DNA from: Lachnospiraceae bacterium UBA3401
Lineage (GTDB): Bacteria > Bacillota > Clostridia > Lachnospirales > Lachnospiraceae
Length of the DNA: 22,852 nt
NCBI GenBank assembly: GCA_002358575.1
Contig: DEPD01000134.1
Location: 1-22,852 of the forward strand
Direction: 5' to 3'
Under the pieces are notes generated by a model. The model was not told where the DNA came from and made no database searches. It saw only the letters and a program-made list of their open reading frames with translations. Shown piece after piece: positions 6,792-14,987 of this stretch. Numbering within the stretch: position 1 is the first letter of the stretch; each line of letters opens with the position of its first letter. The position numbers were made by a program, and so were the translations under genes.

Positions 6792-7185
6792 AAAAATCAA
6801 TACTGCTCTGCCGGGACTTCTTTTTGGAATTATCGTGTTTGGCGTGATTTGTCAGGTGGTTGGTTTGTTTCTCGTAACGGATAAGGCAGACTACAGTATA
6901 GGACTCTGGATAGGAGTGCTTACAGCAATATTTATGGCTTTTCATATGGCGGTTACGCTAAATTCTGCCGTGGAAAGAGATGTAAAGGGGGCGCAGGCAG
7001 CAGCAACGAGACAAAATATCATCAGATATCTTGTGGTGGTAATCATTTTAGGTATCTTGATGATGACGAGAATCGGCAATCCATTGGCTGCTTTTGCTGG
7101 AATCATGGGACTGAAAATATCAGCTTATTTACAGCCGTTGCTCGCCAGGTGGTTTCATGAACCAGAAAATGTGAAAACTGAATAA
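6775..7185 (+). CDS. atpI: ATP synthase subunit I
   Basis: A roughly 136-residue protein with four predicted membrane helices: LPGLLFGIIVFGVICQVVG, IGLWIGVLTAIFMAFHMAV, IIRYLVVVIILGILM and a last weaker one. The position between the AtpZ-like gene and atpB fits subunit I, a chaperone-like factor for c-ring assembly and not a structural part. The start is uncertain. GTG at 6775 has GAGGGAG nine bases upstream and is preferred; ATG at 6766 lies directly on that site; an ATG at 6688 would need deep overlap with the previous gene. The N-terminus is basic, as expected on the cytoplasmic side. Confidence 0.78.
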   Translation: MRTRLRKINTALPGLLFGIIVFGVICQVVGLFLVTDKADYSIGLWIGVLTAIFMAFHMAVTLNSAVERDVKGAQAAATRQNIIRYLVVVIILGILMMTRIGNPLAAFAGIMGLKISAYLQPLLARWFHEPENVKTE

Positions 7186-7210
7186 AGAAAGAAAATAAGG
7201 AGGTGAGTGT

Positions 7211-7927
7211 ATGGGAGCAGGAATATTGTTATCCGGTGCGGACGACATCGATTTTATGATACATGGCGTATTTCAGTATGAGCTTTTTGGGCAGAAACTG
7301 TGGATAACAACCACGCATGTATGTCTGTTTATTGTCATGGCAATCATTATTATATTCTGCCTGTTTGCAAACAGGGCGGTCAAACGTGCGACGGAGGTCC
7401 CTGGAGCATTTCAAAATGTTGTGGAGCTTATCGTTGAGAAGCTTGACAATATGATAAAAGGTGTTATGGGAAAGAATGCGACAGCTTTTGCCAACTATAT
7501 AGGTACACTGTTTATCTTTATCCTTGTCAGCAATATTTCCGGTCTGATGGGACTCAGGGCACCGACGGCAGACTATGGTGTCACATTTGCACTCGGTCTG
7601 ATTACATTTACGCTGATTACCTTTAACAAATTTAAATATCAAAAGGTTTCGGGGGTGATCAAAGGACTGTGTGATCCGTGGCCAATCTGGGCTCCAATTA
7701 ATGTGATCGGTGACATAGCAGTTCCTATTTCCCTGTCACTTCGTTTGTTTGCAAACGTTCTGTCGGGAACCGTTATGATGGCACTGCTCTATGGTCTGCT
7801 TGGCTTTATCGCCACAGGTTGGCCAGCAGCGCTTCATGTGTACTTCGATTTGTTTTCTGGTGCTATCCAGACATATGTATTTTGTATGTTGACTATGACA
7901 TATATTAACAATGCAATCGAGGGGTAA
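7211..7927 (+). CDS. atpB: ATP synthase Fo subunit a
   Basis: A 238-residue membrane stator protein that carries the two ion half-channels against the c ring. The essential arginine is R178 in SLSLRLFAN, and the last helix (DLFSGAIQTYVFCMLTMTYI) is typical. About five to six membrane helices are seen. Start: GGAGG with good spacing before ATG. The family is certain. The protein is followed by an unusually long structured spacer before atpE. Confidence 0.97.
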   Translation: MGAGILLSGADDIDFMIHGVFQYELFGQKLWITTTHVCLFIVMAIIIIFCLFANRAVKRATEVPGAFQNVVELIVEKLDNMIKGVMGKNATAFANYIGTLFIFILVSNISGLMGLRAPTADYGVTFALGLITFTLITFNKFKYQKVSGVIKGLCDPWPIWAPINVIGDIAVPISLSLRLFANVLSGTVMMALLYGLLGFIATGWPAALHVYFDLFSGAIQTYVFCMLTMTYINNAIEG

Positions 7928-8012
7928 AAAACGAAGAGATTTTCTAAGTCAATAAAAGACGCTGGCGAACAAAATCAAAAACTTCGTTTAAGAGAACAGT
8001 TTTGTTGTTCTC
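7927..8012 (+). ncRNA. Structured intergenic RNA between atpB and atpE
   Basis: The 137-base gap has nested stems. AAACGAAG (7929-7936) pairs perfectly with CTTCGTTT (7982-7989), and inside it GATTTT (7938-7943) pairs with AAAATC (7971-7976). A second hairpin follows, GAGAACA (7992-7998) with TGTTCTC (8006-8012), 7-base loop. The ribosome binding site for atpE (AGGAGGA, about 8051) lies free downstream. No T-run makes it a strong terminator. A role in raising c-subunit synthesis or in transcript processing is inferred, since c is needed in about ten copies per enzyme. Confidence 0.5.
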
Positions 8013-8064
8013 CCAAAATCATCTAAGCTTTTAAATACTAAATATTTCACAGGAGGAATGAATC

Positions 8065-8319
8065 ATGGAATTTAATTCAAACTTTATCTTAGGTTGTTCA
8101 GCAATTGGTGCAGGTCTTGCGGTTATTGCAGGTATCGGACCTGGTGTAGGCCAGGGTATTGCCGCAGGTCATGCAGCGGCGGCAGTGGGAAGAAATCCAG
8201 GCGCAAAGTCTGATGTTACTTCCACCATGCTTCTTGGGCAGGCAGTTGCAGAGACAACAGGTCTTTATGGCTTGCTTGTTGCGATGCTGTTACTGTTCGT
8301 AAAGCCTTTAGTACCGTAG
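8065..8319 (+). CDS. atpE: ATP synthase Fo subunit c, Na+-type ion site
   Basis: An 84-residue hairpin of two membrane helices that forms the rotor ring. The conserved loop RNPGAKSD (43-50) contacts the central stalk. The carboxylate is E63. Residues Q30, V61, E63, T64 and Y68 line up with Q32, V63, E65, S66 and Y70 of the known sodium-binding c subunit of Ilyobacter tartaricus, offset by two (threonine replaces serine at one position, as in other Na+ enzymes). This points to Na+ as the coupling ion; proton use under some conditions is not excluded. Start: AGGAGGA eight bases before ATG. The gene is flanked by two copies of a 17-bp repeat. Confidence 0.97.
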   Translation: MEFNSNFILGCSAIGAGLAVIAGIGPGVGQGIAAGHAAAAVGRNPGAKSDVTSTMLLGQAVAETTGLYGLLVAMLLLFVKPLVP

Positions 8320-8336
8320 AAAAACGAAGAGATTTT
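8320..8336 (+). repeat. Second copy of a 17-bp repeat flanking atpE
   Basis: AAAAACGAAGAGATTTT occurs at 7927-7943 just after the atpB stop and again at 8320-8336, starting at the last base of the atpE stop codon. Similarity fades after it (both continue to ATAAAAG). Either copy could pair with the AAAATC and CTTCGTTT segments at 7971-7989. Confidence 0.7.
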
Positions 8337-8363
8337 TAAAATGATAAAAGGAGGTACAAAGGT

Positions 8364-8921
8364 ATGGTGAATCACACCATGATACTCGCTGCCGAGACAG
8401 AGGGATTAAGCCGGTTATTTGACCTAGATTTTCAACTTTTGGCAGACACAGTCCTCATGATCATCGCCATGTTTGTCCTTTTCCTTGTCGCGTCGCACTT
8501 CTTATTTAATCCAGTAAGAAAGATGTTGGATGACAGAAAAGCGAAGATTCAAGGAGAGCTTGCTCAGGCTGCGGCAGATCAGAAGACGGCGGCTGAGACA
8601 CGTGCCCTTTATGAGCAGAAGCTTGCTCAGGCGGACAAAGAGGCGGAAGCTGTCTTGGCAGATGCGCGCAGACGTGGTATGGAGAATGAAGCAAAAATAG
8701 TTGCCGAGGCAAAGCAGGAGGCCGCCCGGATTGTCAATAATGCAAGAAAAGAGGCTGAGCTTGAGAAACAGAAGCTTGCTGACGAGGTAAAACGCGAGAT
8801 GATTGCAGTTGCCTCCGTGATGGCAGCCCAAATCGTGCAGGCAAATATTGATACGAATGCCCAGCATGAACTCATTGATAAGACATTGAAAGAAATAGGT
8901 GATAGCACATGGCTAAGCTAG
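8364..8921 (+). CDS. atpF: ATP synthase Fo subunit b
   Basis: A 185-residue peripheral stalk protein. One membrane helix near the N-terminus (about 25-50, LADTVLMIIAMFVLFLVASHF) is followed by a long charged coiled coil (about 55-165) rich in Ala, Glu and Lys. GGAGG lies upstream of ATG. The last 13 bases overlap atpH, typical of translational coupling in this operon. Confidence 0.95.
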   Translation: MVNHTMILAAETEGLSRLFDLDFQLLADTVLMIIAMFVLFLVASHFLFNPVRKMLDDRKAKIQGELAQAAADQKTAAETRALYEQKLAQADKEAEAVLADARRRGMENEAKIVAEAKQEAARIVNNARKEAELEKQKLADEVKREMIAVASVMAAQIVQANIDTNAQHELIDKTLKEIGDSTWLS

Positions 8922-9454
8922 TATCCAAAACGTATGCGCAGGCGTTGTTTGAACTTGCCGTTGAGGAGGAGAAGACCACCCCTTTTTTGGAGGAGGCAGG
9001 GGGTCTTCTTGAGGTGCTTCGCACCAATGCAGAATTTGGGCAGTTTATGAACCACCCGAAAATCCAGAAAGAGGATAAGGTTGAGGTGGTGAAGAACGTG
9101 TTCCAAGATAAAATCAGTAAGGAGATGCTGGGATTTCTTGTGACGATTGTCGAGAAGGACCGCTATACGGAAATCGAGGCAATCCTTGGCGAAGTAATCT
9201 CCTTGATAAAGGAGTACAACAATATCGGAACGGCTTATGTCACAACGGCCATCGCAATAAATGAACAGGAAAAGCAGGATATTGAGAGCCGGCTGCTCGC
9301 CACTACCCACTATAAGATGATTGATTGTATCTATCAGGTTGACAGCAATCTAATTGGCGGTATGGTTATCAAGATGGGTGACAGGGTTGTGGATAGCAGT
9401 ATTCGGACAAAATTGGATAGGCTTCAGCGAGAGCTGCTCGCTATCCAGTTATAA
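8909..9454 (+). CDS. atpH: ATP synthase F1 subunit delta
   Basis: A 181-residue OSCP/delta protein that links the b stalk to the top of F1. The N-terminal helical domain (YAQALFELAVEEEKT) and the C-terminal block (IGGMVIKMGDRVVDSSIRTKLDRL) are characteristic. The gene starts inside the end of atpF; the Shine-Dalgarno-like GGTG lies in the atpF coding region. Confidence 0.95.
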   Translation: MAKLVSKTYAQALFELAVEEEKTTPFLEEAGGLLEVLRTNAEFGQFMNHPKIQKEDKVEVVKNVFQDKISKEMLGFLVTIVEKDRYTEIEAILGEVISLIKEYNNIGTAYVTTAIAINEQEKQDIESRLLATTHYKMIDCIYQVDSNLIGGMVIKMGDRVVDSSIRTKLDRLQRELLAIQL

Positions 9455-9480
9455 TAAAAAATAGAGAGGTGCAGATCCAT

Positions 9481-10986
9481 ATGAATTTAAGACCAGAAGA
9501 GATAAGTTCAGTGATTAAGGATCAGATCAAGAGATATGCCTCTGATTTGGAAGTATCAGAAGTTGGTACTGTCATTCAGGTGGCAGATGGTATCGCACGC
9601 GTGCACGGACTCGAGAAGGCAATGCAGGGTGAACTTTTGGAGTTTCCTGGAGAGGTTTATGGCATGGTTATGAACCTTGAGGAGGACAATGTTGGTGCTG
9701 TATTGCTGGGAAGTTCCAGAAACATTAACGAGGGTGATACCGTAAAGACAACAAACCGTGTTGTGGAGGTTCCTGTGGGAGACGCAATGCTGGGGCGTGT
9801 AGTCAATGCACTTGGTCAGCCAATTGATGGCAAGGGTCCTATCGCGACAACCAAATATCGTCAGATAGAAAGAGTGGCGTCTGGTGTTATTACCAGAAAA
9901 TCGGTTGATACACCAATGCAGACAGGAATTAAGGCAATTGATGCCATGGTGCCAATTGGAAGAGGACAGCGAGAGCTAATTATTGGTGATAGACAGACTG
10001 GAAAGACAGCGATTGCAATCGATACAATCATTAACCAGAAGGGGCAGAATATGAAATGTATCTATGTTGCAATTGGCCAGAAAGCTTCTACAGTCGCAAG
10101 TATTGTGAAGACACTAGAAGAGTTTGGCGCTATGGCCTACACGACAATTGTTGCTGCTACAGCAAGTGAACTTGCGCCATTGCAGTATATTGCGCCCTAT
10201 TCGGGCTGCGCAATCGGCGAGGAATGGATGGAGAACGGAGAGGACGTCCTCATCATTTATGATGACTTGAGTAAACATGCGGTTGCATATCGTACACTGT
10301 CCTTGCTCTTAAAGCGTCCGCCTGGACGTGAGGCGTTCCCTGGTGATGTATTCTATTTGCATTCAAGACTTCTTGAGCGCGCGTGTCGTATGAATGATGA
10401 GTACGGCGGAGGGTCCATCACAGCACTTCCAATTATTGAGACACAGGCAGGTGACGTTTCCGCATATATTCCAACAAATGTTATTTCGATTACGGATGGT
10501 CAGATTTATCTTGAGACAGAGATGTTTAACTCTGGTTTCAGACCTGCTGTAAACGCAGGACTTTCTGTTTCTCGTGTTGGCGGTTCTGCTCAGATTAAGG
10601 CGATGAAAAAGATTGCAGGACCGATTCGTACAGAACTTGCCCAGTACAGAGAGCTTGCCTCTTTTGCACAGTTTGGATCAGACCTTGATGCAGACACCAA
10701 AGAGAGGCTTGACCAAGGTGCGCGAATTAAGGAGATTTTAAAACAGCCGCAATATAAGCCGATGGCTGTTGAATATCAAGTTATCATTTTGTTTGTGGCG
10801 ACAAAGAAGTACCTGCTCGATGTGCCTGTGGCAGATATCACGCGGTTCGAGGCAGAGCTTTTTGAGTTCCTTGACACAAAATACCCACAAGTGCCAAAGG
10901 CAATCAAGGAGACACAAGTTATTTCAGAAGAGACCGAGAAAACGCTTGTTGCAGCAATTGAAGAGTTTAAAGGACGCTTCAAATAA
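9481..10986 (+). CDS. atpA: ATP synthase F1 subunit alpha
   Basis: A 501-residue non-catalytic nucleotide-binding subunit. The P-loop is GDRQTGKT (169-176 from this start). The beta-barrel domain (about 25-95), nucleotide domain and helical C-terminus are full length. I chose ATG at 9481, giving MNLRPEEISSVIKDQIKRY, the usual start of Firmicute alpha subunits, with GAGAGGTG at a suitable distance. A GTG twelve bases earlier falls within the ribosome binding site. Confidence 0.97.
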   Translation: MNLRPEEISSVIKDQIKRYASDLEVSEVGTVIQVADGIARVHGLEKAMQGELLEFPGEVYGMVMNLEEDNVGAVLLGSSRNINEGDTVKTTNRVVEVPVGDAMLGRVVNALGQPIDGKGPIATTKYRQIERVASGVITRKSVDTPMQTGIKAIDAMVPIGRGQRELIIGDRQTGKTAIAIDTIINQKGQNMKCIYVAIGQKASTVASIVKTLEEFGAMAYTTIVAATASELAPLQYIAPYSGCAIGEEWMENGEDVLIIYDDLSKHAVAYRTLSLLLKRPPGREAFPGDVFYLHSRLLERACRMNDEYGGGSITALPIIETQAGDVSAYIPTNVISITDGQIYLETEMFNSGFRPAVNAGLSVSRVGGSAQIKAMKKIAGPIRTELAQYRELASFAQFGSDLDADTKERLDQGARIKEILKQPQYKPMAVEYQVIILFVATKKYLLDVPVADITRFEAELFEFLDTKYPQVPKAIKETQVISEETEKTLVAAIEEFKGRFK

Positions 10987-11008
10987 GAGAAGGGGGGACT
11001 GAATATTT

Positions 11009-11860
11009 ATGGCCTCCATGAGAGACATAAAGAGACGTAAGGGCTCTGTACAGAGTACACAGCAAATCACAAAGGCCATGAAGCTTGTTTCCACCGTCAA
11101 ACTGCAAAGGGCGAAAGGACGTGCAGAGAAGTCTAAGACTTATTTTAACTGCATGTATGATACGGTGGTTTCCATGCTTTCCAAAGCAGGGGATATCAAT
11201 CACCCATACCTAAAGGCAAACAATTCCCCGAGAAAGGCAGTGATTGTAATCACTGGAAACAGGGGACTTGCGGGCGGTTACAACTCCAATATTATTAAGC
11301 TTGTGCGGGATAACGACTGGAACAAAGAGGATTTGATTATTTATCCGATTGGAAGCAAGGGAAGAGATACCTTTACCAGGCTTGGTTATGAGATGGGGGT
11401 AGACTATTCTTCCGCGATAGATGAACCACTCTATGCGGATGCGATGCAGATTAGCAGACAGGTGCTTGAGGATTTTGCGACTGGAAAAGTAGGTGAGATT
11501 TACATTGTGTACACAGGTTTTAAGAATACTGTGACACATATACCAACAATGTTAAAGCTACTTCCAATTAAAGTTGAAGATTCGCGTAGTGACGAGGACA
11601 AAGCGGTGCTTGACTTTGAGCCGGAGACAGAGGAAGCGATTGAACTCATTATTCCAAAATACATTACAAGTCTGATATATGGAGCAATGGTCGAATCTGT
11701 GGCAAGTGAAAACGGTGCTAGAATGCAGGCGATGGACAATGCGACCAGCAATGCAGATGAGATTATTTCAAGTCTGTCGCTGCTTTATAACAGAGCACGT
11801 CAGAGCGCGATTACGCAGGAGTTGACAGAGATTATTGCAGGTGCACAGGCCATATCATAA
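11009..11860 (+). CDS. atpG: ATP synthase F1 subunit gamma
   Basis: A 283-residue central rotor shaft. The N-terminal coiled-coil helix (MRDIKRRKGSVQSTQQITKA, from residue 4) and the C-terminal helix (ASENGARMQAMDNATSNAD) are the conserved parts that turn within the alpha-beta ring. A G-rich site (AGGGGG) precedes ATG. Length is normal and no extra insertions are seen. Confidence 0.96.
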   Translation: MASMRDIKRRKGSVQSTQQITKAMKLVSTVKLQRAKGRAEKSKTYFNCMYDTVVSMLSKAGDINHPYLKANNSPRKAVIVITGNRGLAGGYNSNIIKLVRDNDWNKEDLIIYPIGSKGRDTFTRLGYEMGVDYSSAIDEPLYADAMQISRQVLEDFATGKVGEIYIVYTGFKNTVTHIPTMLKLLPIKVEDSRSDEDKAVLDFEPETEEAIELIIPKYITSLIYGAMVESVASENGARMQAMDNATSNADEIISSLSLLYNRARQSAITQELTEIIAGAQAIS

Positions 11861-11911
11861 GGGTAAATAAAGTGCACAATGAATAAAAAGTGATAGAGAG
11901 GAAACAAAGAG

Positions 11912-13303
11912 ATGGCAGATAAGATAATTGGTAAAGTTACCCAGATTATCGGTGCGGTTCTTGATGTCAAGTTCAGTGAGGGACAGCTTCCCGAGCTAAA
12001 TGATGCAGTAAAGATTACAAGAAGTGACAACACAGAACTGACGATTGAAGTTGCACAGCATCTGGGTGACGATACAGTGAGATGTATCGCCATGGGACCT
12101 ACGGATGGATTGGTAAGAGGAATGGATGCGGTTTCCACAGGCGCTCCCATTACCGTTCCCGTTGGAGAGGGTACATTGGGACGTATGTTCAATGTACTTG
12201 GCGAACCGATAGATAACAAACCTGCTCCTAAGGCGAAGGGATATGAGCCAATCCACAGACCTGCTCCTTCCTTTGAGGAACAGGCAACATCAACAGAAAT
12301 GCTTGAGACAGGTATCAAGGTCGTTGATTTGCTCTGTCCTTATCAGAGAGGTGGAAAGATAGGACTGTTTGGCGGTGCCGGCGTGGGCAAAACCGTGTTG
12401 ATTCAGGAGTTAATCACCAATATTGCAAATGAGCATGACGGCTATTCCGTATTTACGGGTGTAGGGGAACGTACCAGAGAGGGAAATGACCTCTACAATG
12501 AAATGACAGAATCCGGAGTTATCAGCAAAACCGCCATGGTATTTGGTCAGATGAATGAGCCGCCTGGGGCTAGAATGAGAGTTGGTTTGACTGGTCTTAC
12601 GATGGCAGAGTACTTTAGAGACAAAGGTGGAAAGGATGTGCTTCTTTTCATTGACAATATTTTCCGTTTTACACAGGCTGGATCAGAGGTTTCGGCGTTG
12701 CTTGGACGTGTGCCTTCTGCTGTAGGTTATCAGCCAACATTGCAGACAGAGATGGGTGCATTGCAGGAGCGCATCACTTCTACAAAAAATGGTTCTATTA
12801 CGTCCGTGCAGGCAGTCTATGTGCCTGCTGATGACTTGACAGACCCTGCACCGGCGACCACCTTTGCACATCTGGACGCAACTACTGTTCTTTCACGTTC
12901 CATTGTGGAACTTGGTATCTATCCAGCGGTAGACCCGTTGGAGTCTACATCAAGAATTCTTGACCCGCGTATCGTAGGTCAGGAGCACTATGAGGTAGCG
13001 CGTGGTGTACAGCAGGTGCTTCAGAAATATAAAGAATTGCAAGATATCATTGCAATTCTGGGTATGGATGAGCTGTCAGAGGAGGATAAGATCACAGTAA
13101 ATCGTGCAAGAAAGATTCAGCGATTCTTGTCACAGCCGTTTCATGTAGCGGAGCAGTTTACAGGTATACCAGGAAAGTATGTACCGATTACGGAGACCAT
13201 CAGAGGCTTTAAGGAGATTATGGAAGGAAAACATGATGATATTCCAGAAGGACATTTCCTGAATGCCGGAACAATAGATGACGTAGTGGCAAGAGCGAAG
13301 TAG
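11912..13303 (+). CDS. atpD: ATP synthase F1 subunit beta
   Basis: A 463-residue catalytic subunit. The Walker A motif is GGAGVGKT (154-161), followed by GVGERTREGNDLY with the catalytic glutamate, and the Walker B strand VLLFIDNIFR. The DELSEED lever is intact (MDELSEEDK). Start: GGAAA about ten bases before ATG. A 51-base gap separates it from atpG. Confidence 0.98.
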   Translation: MADKIIGKVTQIIGAVLDVKFSEGQLPELNDAVKITRSDNTELTIEVAQHLGDDTVRCIAMGPTDGLVRGMDAVSTGAPITVPVGEGTLGRMFNVLGEPIDNKPAPKAKGYEPIHRPAPSFEEQATSTEMLETGIKVVDLLCPYQRGGKIGLFGGAGVGKTVLIQELITNIANEHDGYSVFTGVGERTREGNDLYNEMTESGVISKTAMVFGQMNEPPGARMRVGLTGLTMAEYFRDKGGKDVLLFIDNIFRFTQAGSEVSALLGRVPSAVGYQPTLQTEMGALQERITSTKNGSITSVQAVYVPADDLTDPAPATTFAHLDATTVLSRSIVELGIYPAVDPLESTSRILDPRIVGQEHYEVARGVQQVLQKYKELQDIIAILGMDELSEEDKITVNRARKIQRFLSQPFHVAEQFTGIPGKYVPITETIRGFKEIMEGKHDDIPEGHFLNAGTIDDVVARAK

Positions 13304-13314
13304 GAGGTGCCGCT

Positions 13315-13719
13315 ATGGCAGAGAAGTTCAAGCTTACAATTGTGACACCAGACCGTGAATTTTTTAACGAAGAGGCGGATATGGTGGAATTCAATACAAC
13401 AGAGGGCGAGATTGGCGTCTATGCTGGTCATGCGCCGCTCACAGTTATTGTGAAGCCTGGTATTCTTGCGATTACACAGGGCGATACTGTGAGAAATGCG
13501 GCGCTTCATGCCGGATTCGTTCAGATACTTCCACAGGAGATCACGATACTTGCAGAGATTATCGAGTGGCCTGGTGAGATTGATGAAGCGCGTGCCAATG
13601 CTGCGAAACAGAGAGCGGAGGGACGGCTTACAGAACACAGCAGCAATACGGACATTGCGAGAGCAGAGGCGGCCCTGATGCGTTCTATCGCACGTATCAA
13701 TGCCGCAAAGTTAAAATAA
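13315..13719 (+). CDS. atpC: ATP synthase F1 subunit epsilon
   Basis: A 134-residue protein with an N-terminal beta-sandwich (about 1-85, including TTEGEIGVYAGHAPL) and a C-terminal helical pair (about 90-134) that can regulate ATP hydrolysis. AGGAGG lies upstream of ATG, 11 bases after the atpD stop. Last gene of the operon; a terminator follows at once. Confidence 0.96.
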   Translation: MAEKFKLTIVTPDREFFNEEADMVEFNTTEGEIGVYAGHAPLTVIVKPGILAITQGDTVRNAALHAGFVQILPQEITILAEIIEWPGEIDEARANAAKQRAEGRLTEHSSNTDIARAEAALMRSIARINAAKLK

Positions 13720-13726
13720 AAATAGC

Positions 13727-13768
13727 AAAAAGACCACTCGTGGGAGTTATCTCAGACAGTGGTCTTTT
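13727..13768 (+). terminator. Intrinsic terminator of the atp operon
   Basis: AAAAGACCACT (13728-13738) pairs with AGTGGTCTTTT (13758-13768), with an inner GGAG/CTC pairing. The stem is bounded by A's upstream and T's downstream, eight bases after the atpC stop. Confidence 0.85.
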
Positions 13769-13812
13769 CGATTTAGATATCATTTTTTATTGTTGAGAAA
13801 GGGGCAAAAATT

Positions 13813-14781
13813 ATGAAGAATTATGATGTGACAGCTTTGGGAGAACTGTTGATTGACTTTACGGAAAATGGTGTGAGTAACCAAGGTAATTCGTTATTTG
13901 AAGCAAATCCTGGCGGTGCGCCTTGCAATGTTCTTTCAATGCTTTCTCGGTTGGGACATAAGACGGCTTTTATTGGAAAAGTAGGAAAAGATTTCTTTGG
14001 AGAGCAGTTAAAAGATGCAATTACAGAGGTAGGAATTAATGCAGATAGCCTATATCAAGATGAGGAGATTCACACAACACTTGCTTTGGTTCATACATAT
14101 CCTGGTGGAGATAGAGATTTCTCGTTTTATCGCAATCCAGGAGCGGATATGATGCTGACAGAGGCAGAGGTTTCACCAGAACAGATACGGGATTCTAAAA
14201 TATTTCATTTTGGTACACTTTCTATGACACATGAGGGGGTGCGTGCTGCGACAAAGAAAGCGATTGGAATTGCAAAAGAGGCTGGAGCAGTAATTTCTTT
14301 TGATCCAAATCTAAGACCACCACTTTGGAAGTCTCTTGAGGATGCAAAGGAGCAGGTAAAATATGGTTTGGAACACTGTGATGTCTTAAAAATATCAGAC
14401 AATGAAATTCTATGGTTTACTGAAGAGGAGGATTTTGATGCTGGCATTGAAAAGATCCGCCAAGAGTATCAGATTCCGCTCATTTTGCTCTCTATGGGAA
14501 AAGAGGGAAGCCGTGCATACTATAAAGATTTGCGTGTTGAGGTAAAACCTTTTTTGCAGGAAAATACAATTGAGACAACTGGTGCAGGTGATACATTTGG
14601 CGCTTGCTGCCTGCATTCTGTACTAAAGTATGGACTATACAATTTTGACGAGTCAAAATTAGTGGAAATGCTTACCTTTGCGAATGCCGCGGCATCGATT
14701 ATTACAACTCGAAAGGGTGCGTTGCGCGTGATGCCGTCTGTTACGGAAATTAAAGAATTGATAAAAAGTAAGGAACTGTAG
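13813..14781 (+). CDS. scrK: PfkB-family sugar kinase, probable fructokinase
   Basis: A 322-residue ribokinase-fold enzyme that would phosphorylate fructose to fructose 6-phosphate with ATP. N-terminal substrate motif NPGGAPCNV (32-40) and GKVGKDFFG; C-terminal signature ETTGAGDTFGACC with catalytic D260. Similarity is to ScrK/Cscк-type fructokinases by length and motifs; another ketose or nucleoside substrate is possible. Start: GGGG eight bases before ATG. It lies alone just after the atp terminator, with no sucrose or fructose transporter beside it, and no clear promoter in the 44-base gap. The last codons AAG GAA CTG TAG coincide with the tip sequence of the dispersed element. Confidence 0.82.
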   Translation: MKNYDVTALGELLIDFTENGVSNQGNSLFEANPGGAPCNVLSMLSRLGHKTAFIGKVGKDFFGEQLKDAITEVGINADSLYQDEEIHTTLALVHTYPGGDRDFSFYRNPGADMMLTEAEVSPEQIRDSKIFHFGTLSMTHEGVRAATKKAIGIAKEAGAVISFDPNLRPPLWKSLEDAKEQVKYGLEHCDVLKISDNEILWFTEEEDFDAGIEKIRQEYQIPLILLSMGKEGSRAYYKDLRVEVKPFLQENTIETTGAGDTFGACCLHSVLKYGLYNFDESKLVEMLTFANAAASIITTRKGALRVMPSVTEIKELIKSKEL

Positions 14782-14784
14782 AAA
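14769..14784. repeat. Solo tip of the dispersed element at the end of scrK
   Basis: TAAGGAACTGTAGAAA matches the outer end of the element family (reverse complement of the window-start copy). It supplies the last two residues and the stop of the fructokinase. The same tip stands alone after the chemoreceptor gene (19439-19450). No matching opposite end is seen nearby. Confidence 0.5.
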
Positions 14785-14797
14785 AAGAAAATATATA

Positions 14798-14868
14798 ATT
14801 CCTATTGACATACTAGGAATAAAAGAGTATGATATTCCTATGCCAAAACATACCAAATCAATAGGAAT
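14798..14868 (+). promoter_or_regulatory. Promoter overlapped by Rrf2/CymR-like operators, for sulfur genes
   Basis: TTGACA (14805-14810) and TATGAT (14828-14833) are spaced by 17 bases, an excellent sigma-A promoter. The -35 box lies in the centre of a palindrome with arms ATTCCTA (14798-14804) and TAGGAAT (14814-14820). The same half-sites recur at 14834-14840 (ATTCCTA) and 14862-14868 (TAGGAAT), spanning the start site. ATTCC/GGAAT dyads of this kind resemble sites of Rrf2-family regulators, including the cysteine regulator CymR. The downstream genes are for sulfur assimilation, so repression when cysteine is plentiful is likely. The regulator is not in this window. Confidence 0.72.
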
Positions 14869-14987
14869 TGAAAGCAGTTTGTATTGTGAGGAGTGCCGCT
14901 TTGTGGCTGTGGATGGCGCAATACTCGCGGTAAATTTGATTGGTCGTGAGTATAACACAGAAGGAAAAATGCACGGAGGAGATTATT

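Noticed and set aside
9469..9480. GTG start for atpA
   Set aside because: The GTG is part of the ribosome binding site for ATG 9481, which gives the usual alpha-subunit N-terminus.
14940..14987. Upstream in-frame start for metY
   Set aside because: GGAGGA is correctly placed only for ATG 14988, and the added 16 residues resemble translated leader.
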